Source: CAYNRG01 sp047973125
Lineage (GTDB): Bacteria; Bacillota_I; Bacilli_A; Erysipelotrichales; Erysipelotrichaceae
Length of the DNA stretch: 47,434 bases
Assembly: GCA_047973125.1 (NCBI GenBank)
Contig: JBKEBK010000013.1
Location: 1 to 47,434, forward strand
Direction of reading: 5' to 3'
Both the position numbers and the translations under genes were made by a program. This document shows, piece after piece, positions 43,016 to 47,434 of the stretch. The first letter of the stretch is position 1. Each line of letters opens with the position of its first letter. The notes beneath the pieces were generated by a model. That model made no database searches. It was given only the letters and a program-made list of their open reading frames with translations, and had not been told where the DNA came from.

Positions 43016-43612
43016 ATGCAAAATCATAATTTAGGTAAAATACCATCTATTAGATTCAAAAGATTTATAATCGCTTGGGAACAGCATAGGTTGGGGGAAG
43101 TTGCAGATATTATTGGTGGAGGAACTCCGGGCACAGATACTCCTGAGTTTTGGTCGGGAGATATAGATTGGTATTCTCCAATAGAAATTAGTGATCAAAT
43201 ATATGTAAGTAAAAGTAAAAAAACCATTACAAAACTAGGACTTAAAAAAAGTTCAGCACGTATTATGCCAGTGGGAACAGTATTATTTACTTCCAGAGCC
43301 GGAATCGGAAATACTGCTATTTTAGCTAAAGAAGGCTGTACGAACCAAGGTTTTCAGTCAATAGTTCCTAAAGATAAATTGCTTGATAGTTATTTTATTT
43401 TTTCAAGAACTCATGAATTAAAACGTTATGGAGAAGTCAATGGTGCAGGATCAACATTTATTGAAATATCTGGTAAACAAATGCAAAAAATGCCTCTATA
43501 TATTCCGTATATAAATGAACAGTCTAAAATTGGAACATTCTTCCAAACCATAGATAACCTCACCACCCTTCATCAGCGTATGCTTTTACTCTTTTTACAC
43601 AAATTTATATAA
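43016..43612 (+). CDS. hsdS: HsdS specificity segment 1: expressed 5' head, one TRD, truncated conserved region
   Basis: A 198-residue type I restriction-modification specificity polypeptide with a single target-recognition domain (TRD); a standard HsdS has two in about 400 residues. The head KIPSIRFKRFIIAWEQHRLG is the usual entry to an HsdS TRD; the TRD has GGGTPGTDTPEFW and SPIEISDQIYVSKSKKTI. The helical conserved region begins NEQSKIGTFFQTIDNLTTLHQR but stops after about ten more residues. AGGAGG lies 5 bp before ATG 43016, the only real start among the three segments. The end overlaps the recombinase gene, which runs the other way. Truncation falls exactly at a 26-bp inverted repeat, so it is due to inversion, not random decay. 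Confidence 0.88.
   Translation: MQNHNLGKIPSIRFKRFIIAWEQHRLGEVADIIGGGTPGTDTPEFWSGDIDWYSPIEISDQIYVSKSKKTITKLGLKKSSARIMPVGTVLFTSRAGIGNTAILAKEGCTNQGFQSIVPKDKLLDSYFIFSRTHELKRYGEVNGAGSTFIEISGKQMQKMPLYIPYINEQSKIGTFFQTIDNLTTLHQRMLLLFLHKFI
43072..43095 (+). repeat. Site A1: shared TRD-entry block
   Basis: A 24-bp block beginning CGCTTGGGAA and ending GGTTGGG encodes AWEQHRLG. Closely similar copies lie at 45057-45080 and 47305-47328 on the other strand; only 3 to 6 bases differ between copies. It is a candidate crossover site for swapping TRDs. Confidence 0.75.
43564..43589 (+). repeat. Site B1: 26-bp inverted repeat, left copy
   Basis: A perfect 26-bp match in inverted orientation to 44557-44582; the core is CCCTTCATCAGCGTATGC. 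It encodes the TLHQRML part of HsdS and lies 15 bp from the recombinase stop codon. Sixteen of the bases also occur at 46869-46884. Confidence 0.93.
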
Positions 43613-44531
43613 GTCTTGACAATGAACGGATTACTAAATCAGTATCTTGGTTTTCAAGTTCATGGATAATATGCAAATATGTCTTTTGTGTTGTTGTCAT
43701 GTTTGAATGACCTAATCTTCTTGCCACACTTGCAATTGTAACTCCTGCAAAAAGTAACAAAGAAGCATGGGTATGTCGGAGACCATGAAATGATATAGTT
43801 GGGATTCCTAATTTTTTACAATGGCGAAATAATACATTATTTACAGTTGAATTGTAAATTTTACCCTTTACAAATATTGGTTCATCTTCTTTTATATCTT
43901 TCACTAATCGAGAAAATTGGCTAGTAGTCTGCCAATCAATTTGGATTTTTCTAATCGATGATTTGTTTTTTGTTGGTAAGAAACCACCATCTCCTTTGTA
44001 ATCCCATGTTTTATTTATTGATATTGTCTGTTGGGCAAAATCAAAATCTGCTGGGGTAAGTGCAAGAACTTCTGAAAATCTCATTCCTGTTTTAGCTACT
44101 AATAGTATCATCCATTCCCAACTTACTTCTTCAGCTAACTTTAAATTCTTTACCAATGTATGCAGTTCAAATTGATTCAAATACTTTGGTTTCTTTTCTC
44201 TAGGTGTTTTTCCTTTAATGATAGCTTTTCGTGTTGGATCTCTATCGATTAATCCATCATCAACAGCGTCCAATATCGCACCCTTAAGGTGGTGATGAAA
44301 ATCCATCGTTGTTTGTCTTTCGTGATAAACAGCATATTCATTAATAATATACTGATAACTCGTCCTTGTTAGTTCACATAGTTTTAAATCTGGAACAAGT
44401 CTATCTATCCAAGATTGTGTCATTTTATATTTTGATAGTGTTACATCTCTTATTGCACCAACCTTATAAACGTGAACCCACTGCTTAAAATACTCAGAAA
44501 ATGTATCTTTACTCTCTATTTTTGTTAACAT
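43605..44531 (-). CDS. Tyrosine recombinase, probable hsdS invertase
   Basis: A 308-residue phage-integrase-family recombinase. The N-terminal SAM-like core-binding domain covers about 8-105; the catalytic domain has R151 (TGMRFSEVLAL), a probable K188, H249 and R252 (FHGLRHTHAS), H275 (RRLGHSN) and nucleophile Y285 (KTYLHI). All needed residues are present. It lies between hsdS segments and its gene is bracketed by a perfect inverted repeat, as in PsrA/CreX-type hsdS shuffling loci of streptococci and others (known precedent). GGGAGGAATT lies upstream, and its ATG overlaps the end of hsdS segment 2 by 7 bp, so translation is coupled to that segment. Confidence 0.9.
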   Translation of the reverse strand: MLTKIESKDTFSEYFKQWVHVYKVGAIRDVTLSKYKMTQSWIDRLVPDLKLCELTRTSYQYIINEYAVYHERQTTMDFHHHLKGAILDAVDDGLIDRDPTRKAIIKGKTPREKKPKYLNQFELHTLVKNLKLAEEVSWEWMILLVAKTGMRFSEVLALTPADFDFAQQTISINKTWDYKGDGGFLPTKNKSSIRKIQIDWQTTSQFSRLVKDIKEDEPIFVKGKIYNSTVNNVLFRHCKKLGIPTISFHGLRHTHASLLLFAGVTIASVARRLGHSNMTTTQKTYLHIIHELENQDTDLVIRSLSRLI

Positions 44532-44556
44532 TTTTTAATTCCTCCCTCTTTTTTAT

Positions 44557-44582
44557 GTAAAAGCATACGCTGATGAAGGGTG
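44557..44582 (-). repeat. Site B2: 26-bp inverted repeat, right copy
   Basis: The perfect inverted partner of 43564-43589, lying 25 bp upstream of the recombinase ATG inside hsdS segment 2. Inversion between B1 and B2 would flip the recombinase gene only. Confidence 0.93.
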
Positions 44583-45056
44583 ACGAGGGAGTCGAGTTGC
44601 TGGAAAAAGTTTCCTATTTTGGATTGTTCTTTCGCAGCAGGATATGGGATTGACATTTCTTTAAAAACTGAGTCTTTAATTGCAAAACGATCAGCCCTTG
44701 CCCCAGAATCGCCATTCAATTTCATGAACTTATGCCATTCTGTTGCATCAAAATAATATTCTAGATATGTTTTATCAATATTATATGTTCTAAAAACGTA
44801 ATATAAAGGCGACATAACCCCACTTCTTCCCAATTTATTACGCTTTATAGGACCAACTGGTGCAAAATTAGATATTCTTGGATTATACACAAAATCATCT
44901 TCATTAACGATATAGTAACCATTCAGATTCTTCTCATTAGAGATATCCTTATCAAAAAAATCACGTTGATTTATAATTCCATGTTCAGCTGAATTTGTAA
45001 GAGTTTCACTAAATTCATTTTCTAGATTCTTTTTTGTTACTTTATCAGATACTTGG

Positions 45057-45080
45057 CCCAACTTACGTTTTTCCCAAGCG
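45057..45080 (-). repeat. Site A2: TRD-entry block of segment 2
   Basis: The minus strand reads CGCTTGGGAA... to AAGTTGGG. It is inverted relative to site A1 and direct relative to A3. Inversion A1 x A2 would exchange the TRD attached to the expressed head. Confidence 0.75.
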
Positions 45081-45088
45081 TTAACTCA

Positions 45089-45165
45089 TTTTTTAAATAA
45101 TCTCTAATTTTTTCATACAAAAAGGACCAGAATTTACTGATCCTTGTCTTATTTAATGTTATGAT
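45089..45165 (-). repeat. Leader repeat copy 1 (silent-cassette upstream block)
   Basis: About 75 bp upstream of segment 2 is a diverged direct repeat of 47337-47410. Both contain a GGATCAG/CTG(A/G)TCC hairpin, then TTTTT(A/G)TATGAAAAA and an in-frame TGA just before the TRD entry. Confidence 0.7.
45117..45145 (-). terminator. Terminator between hsdM and hsdS segment 2
   Basis: The minus strand has a 9-bp stem (AAGGATCAG/CTGGTCCTT, one G-T) followed by TTT. It should stop hsdM transcripts before the silent cassette. Confidence 0.7.
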
Positions 45166-45181
45166 TACCTAAAATTTTATT

Positions 45182-46795
45182 TTAACGAAATTGATCAATT
45201 AATTTTTTTAGTTCTTCTTTAGACTCAGGAGTATTCCCATCTAATGATTGAAGCATTTCCAATAATTGTTTCGATGTCTCGGCAATTTCTTTTTGAACAG
45301 TTGATAATTCTTGAGCTATTTGAGATAAAGGTATTACTTCCTCTTCTTCAAATGTATCTACATATCGAGGGATGTTAAGATTGTAATCATTTTCCTTTAT
45401 TTCATCTAATGTAGCTACATGTGCATATTTTTCCATACTCTCACGCTTTGTATATGCATCTATAATTGCCCTTAAATGATCTTCACCTAATTTATTTTGA
45501 TTCTTTTCTTTATTAAAATCATTTGATGCATCAATAAACATTATGTCAGTTCTAGTGCGCGCCTCTCTTCCCTTAAACACTAGTACACACGTTGGAATAC
45601 TAGTTCCATAGAACAAGTTCGCAGGAAGTCCTATAACTGCATCTAATAGGTTATTTTCAATAATATTCTTACGTATTTTACCTTCTGCAGCGCCTCTAAA
45701 CAAGACACCATGAGGCAATACAATTGCCATGGTTCCTTTACTATCTAAGTGATAAAGTCCATGTAACACAAATGCATAGTCTGCTTTTGATGCTGGAGCA
45801 ACCCCAAACTCTTTAAAGCGTGAGTCTTTTTCTCGATCAACACCTTTTATATCCCATTTCTGTGAATAAGGTGGATTCGCTACTACTGCATCAAATTTTA
45901 AAGGTATTTGTGTTCCGTTTTTTTCATCAAATGGCCAGTCTCCATCTAATGTGTCGGCACGTCTCAGTTCCATATTTTTATAATTGACACCATGCATCAT
46001 TAGATTCATTCTAGCTAAGTTATAAGTTGTTGTGTTTAGTTCCTGACCATAGAATTCAACACTTCCTTCGCGCTCTCCATAAGGAAGTTCCTTTTGAACC
46101 GTAAGTAGTAATGACCCTGATCCCATAGTAGGGTCATAAACACGGAACTGTGAGTTATCATCTGATGAATTTAAAGTTACTAACTTTGCCAGCACTTGAC
46201 TAACTTCATGAGGTGTATAGAACTCTCCGCCTTTTTTCCCTGCATTTGCAGCAAACTGGCCTATTAAGTACTCGTAAACATCACCCAAAATATCATGACC
46301 TGAATCATCTTTAAATGAAAATTCATTAATCATTAAAACAATATCATTTAATGCTTTAGCACGTTCATTTGTACTTGATCCTAATCTAGAATCCCCTAAG
46401 TTAACATCAGAAAATACATTTGCAAAGTCTGCTTCAGCAATTTCATTTCTTTTAGCATTTACATTAAATGCATCAAACATTTCTTGGAAATCACTTGCTT
46501 TAATTTTATGTTCTTCAATTTTTGATACTAATGATTTCCATGTATGCTCAGTATCAATCGCATATCCTATACCTTTACTAATTTCTTCAAGGTAATCTTC
46601 TCGATTTTGTTCACTAGTTTCTGTATAGAAATCATCTAGTCCATTCTGTTTTAAATACTCGTCTTGGTTCTCTGATAAATAGCGATAGAACATAAATGGA
46701 AGAATGTAGTTTTTATATTCACTAGCATCCATTGTTCCCCTTAATTTATTAGCCATTTTCCATAATTCAGTTGTAATAACATTTGCGTTACTCAT
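45182..46795 (-). CDS. hsdM: Type I restriction-modification DNA methyltransferase subunit HsdM
   Basis: HsdM transfers a methyl group from SAM to adenine in the site chosen by HsdS; M2S1 methylates and R2M2S1 also cuts. This 537-residue protein has the N-terminal HsdM helical domain (about 5-150), EFYTPHEVSQVLAKLV (191-206), the SAM motif DPTMGSG (221-227) and catalytic NPPY (307-310), so it looks active. The C-terminal tail is helical. The start at 46795 follows AAAGGAAAC; a longer frame to 46819 includes that site. It lies 16 bp after hsdS segment 3. No hsdR is in the window. Confidence 0.95.
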   Translation of the reverse strand: MSNANVITTELWKMANKLRGTMDASEYKNYILPFMFYRYLSENQDEYLKQNGLDDFYTETSEQNREDYLEEISKGIGYAIDTEHTWKSLVSKIEEHKIKASDFQEMFDAFNVNAKRNEIAEADFANVFSDVNLGDSRLGSSTNERAKALNDIVLMINEFSFKDDSGHDILGDVYEYLIGQFAANAGKKGGEFYTPHEVSQVLAKLVTLNSSDDNSQFRVYDPTMGSGSLLLTVQKELPYGEREGSVEFYGQELNTTTYNLARMNLMMHGVNYKNMELRRADTLDGDWPFDEKNGTQIPLKFDAVVANPPYSQKWDIKGVDREKDSRFKEFGVAPASKADYAFVLHGLYHLDSKGTMAIVLPHGVLFRGAAEGKIRKNIIENNLLDAVIGLPANLFYGTSIPTCVLVFKGREARTRTDIMFIDASNDFNKEKNQNKLGEDHLRAIIDAYTKRESMEKYAHVATLDEIKENDYNLNIPRYVDTFEEEEVIPLSQIAQELSTVQKEIAETSKQLLEMLQSLDGNTPESKEELKKLIDQFR

Positions 46796-46868
46796 TTTGT
46801 TGTTTCCTTTCTTACACAAACATGTGTTTTAGTAGTGTTTTCTTAATATTTTTGAGCTCTTCTAGCTC

Positions 46869-46884
46869 ACGCTGATGAAGGGTG
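46869..46884 (-). repeat. Site B3: partial copy of the B repeat in segment 3
   Basis: Sixteen bases (CACCCTTCATCAGCGT on the minus strand) are identical to B1 and B2; beyond them the sequence diverges into the normal HsdS tail. Recombination B1 x B3 would give segment 1 a complete C-terminus while inverting hsdM. Confidence 0.7.
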
Positions 46885-47304
46885 ATGAGGTTGTCTAGTT
46901 GGTAAAAAAAGTTACCAACTAACTTCTGTTCTCCATAACTTGGTAGTTTTATTCCAAAATCTGCAAGCATTGGTAAGCGTAATGAATCGACTGTTGCTTT
47001 GACAGTAAATTTTAAAGCATGACGTTTGAAATTTTGTTGCAGGTAATATAGCACAAATTTTCCATCTGTAGATAAGTCTTCAAAATCGCTAATTTTGTAC
47101 ACTCTTTGATGATAATCGAACTTGCCGTTAATATAATGATAAATTTCTCCTAGTCGACCTTCACCTGGAATTAAGATTGCTTCTCCATCAAAAATATAAC
47201 GATTACTTCGCTCAATATTTTCAGAGCGAACAAAGAATGGGTATTCACCGTCATTATCTGCATCCTTTAAATCACTAGCACCCGTCTTAACTTCAGTAAT
47301 ATCG

Positions 47305-47328
47305 CCCAACTTACACTGTTCCCAAGCG
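47305..47328 (-). repeat. Site A3: TRD-entry block of segment 3
   Basis: The minus strand reads CGCTTGGGAACAG... to AAGTTGGG, and differs from A1 at only three positions. It is inverted relative to A1. Confidence 0.75.
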
Positions 47329-47336
47329 TTAATTCA

Positions 47337-47434
47337 AATTTTAAGGCTTTCCAATATTTTTCATATAAAAAGGATCAGAATATTCTGATCCTAGTCTTAG
47401 TTAATTACATAATGACATGAAATTTTCATTTACG
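47337..47434 (-). repeat. Leader repeat copy 2 and window edge
   Basis: This is a diverged direct repeat of the block upstream of segment 2, reaching the window end. The last bases (minus strand CG TAA at 47434-47430) could be the end of a gene outside the window, in the same position that the hsdM stop holds relative to copy 1. Confidence 0.6.
47367..47392 (-). terminator. Terminator upstream of hsdS segment 3
   Basis: A perfect palindrome (AGGATCAGAATATTCTGATCCT) is followed on the minus strand by TTTT. It should insulate segment 3 from transcription entering from the right. Confidence 0.75.

Larger units (their letters stand above)
44525..45085 (-). pseudogene. hsdS: HsdS segment 2: silent single-TRD cassette
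   Basis: This open frame encodes one TRD and the first part of a conserved region. It begins VNAWEKRKLGQVSDK directly after an in-frame TGA (45086-45088) and has no start codon with a ribosome binding site; TTG 45059-45061 is not convincing. The TRD carries DFVYNPRISNFAPVGPI and the conserved part is KEQSKIGNFFQQLDSLVTLHQRMLL, then it ends HKKEGGIKKC. A terminator hairpin lies just upstream (45117-45145). It reads as a stored donor that becomes active when inversion joins it to the head of segment 1. Its end is coupled to the recombinase start. Confidence 0.82.
46812..47333 (-). pseudogene. hsdS: HsdS segment 3: single TRD with a complete C-terminal conserved region
   Basis: This open frame follows an in-frame TGA (47334-47336) and begins INAWEQCKLGDITEV. 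It encodes one TRD (SENIERSNRYIFDGEAILIP) and a full-length end, LHQRELEELKNIKKTLLKHM then FV, the normal C-terminus of HsdS. No start codon with a ribosome binding site is seen (TTG 47307-47309 is weak), and a terminator lies upstream. It may be a silent donor carrying the only intact C-terminal conserved region. A translated half-HsdS with unusual initiation is the alternative. It sits directly upstream of hsdM. Confidence 0.75.

Noticed and set aside
43605..44531. CRISPR array or toxin-antitoxin pair in the accessory region
   Set aside because: No regularly spaced direct repeats and no paired small genes were seen; the repeats present belong to hsdS.
43564..44582. Recombinase region as an integrated phage or mobile island with att sites
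   Set aside because: The flanking repeats are inverted, lie inside hsdS coding sequence, and enclose only the recombinase. That indicates inversion, not integration.
45089..45165. Frame reading FWSFLYEKIRDYLKNELTLG upstream of hsdS segment 2
   Set aside because: It runs through the terminator hairpin and then into the TRD in the wrong frame. It is a side effect of the repeated leader block.

Overview
The window reads as a chromosomal segment of a very AT-rich, low-GC Gram-positive (Bacillota) bacterium. It makes a peptidoglycan wall (alr, murB, uppP), so it is not a wall-less mollicute. It uses TGA as a stop codon (standard bacterial code), has strong AGGAGG-type ribosome binding sites, and shows Bacillota-style regulation: a T-box upstream of pheST, U-tract terminators and a one-piece tmRNA. 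An Erysipelotrichia-like or related lineage would fit, but nothing here fixes the genus.

Layout. 0-2.4 kb: loosely packed, with a heptad-repeat coiled-coil protein, tRNA-Thr(GGT), an XRE repressor and Dps. 2.4-8.6 kb: HflX; a reverse-strand operon for coenzyme A (PanT-like vitamin transporter, CoaBC, CoaX); a YfcE-type phosphodiesterase; alanine racemase. 8.7-14.9 kb: DegV, a YgjP-type metallopeptidase, an MscS channel, a COG2509 FAD enzyme, MurB and a membrane protein. 14.9-19.0 kb: a four-gene operon (DUF454, two halves of a CydDC-like ABC exporter, a YgbA-like Cys-rich protein) behind a promoter with a tandem palindromic operator. 19.0-19.8 kb: tmRNA and HU on the reverse strand. 20-25.4 kb: membrane and envelope genes (MATE, ECF S component, UppP, a CcdA-thioredoxin fusion, a LicA-like kinase, VanZ). 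25.4-29 kb: a PhnD/C/E/E transporter. 29-33 kb: acylphosphatase, TauE and a Ca2+-type P-ATPase. 32.9-33.4 kb: a gene-free stretch rich in RNA structure. 33.4-39.1 kb: a complete oppABCDF operon. 39.1-42.8 kb: Phe T-box and pheST.

The last 4.4 kb is the most unusual part: a type I restriction-modification locus built for DNA inversion. Three single-TRD hsdS segments (one in plus, two in minus orientation), one hsdM and a tyrosine recombinase are present. The recombinase gene is bracketed by a perfect 26-bp inverted repeat lying inside two of the hsdS segments, and each segment also begins with a shared 24-bp block. Only the plus-strand segment has a start codon with a ribosome binding site. 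The other two are preceded by an in-frame TGA and a duplicated terminator hairpin, so they look like silent donor cassettes. No hsdR lies in the window; it is probably beyond the right edge.

Other points worth attention: an unassigned structured RNA with three successive terminator-like hairpins at 33.1-33.34 kb, the tandem operator at 14.93-14.97 kb, a predicted short tmRNA tag, and a 12-bp attenuator between oppA and oppB.
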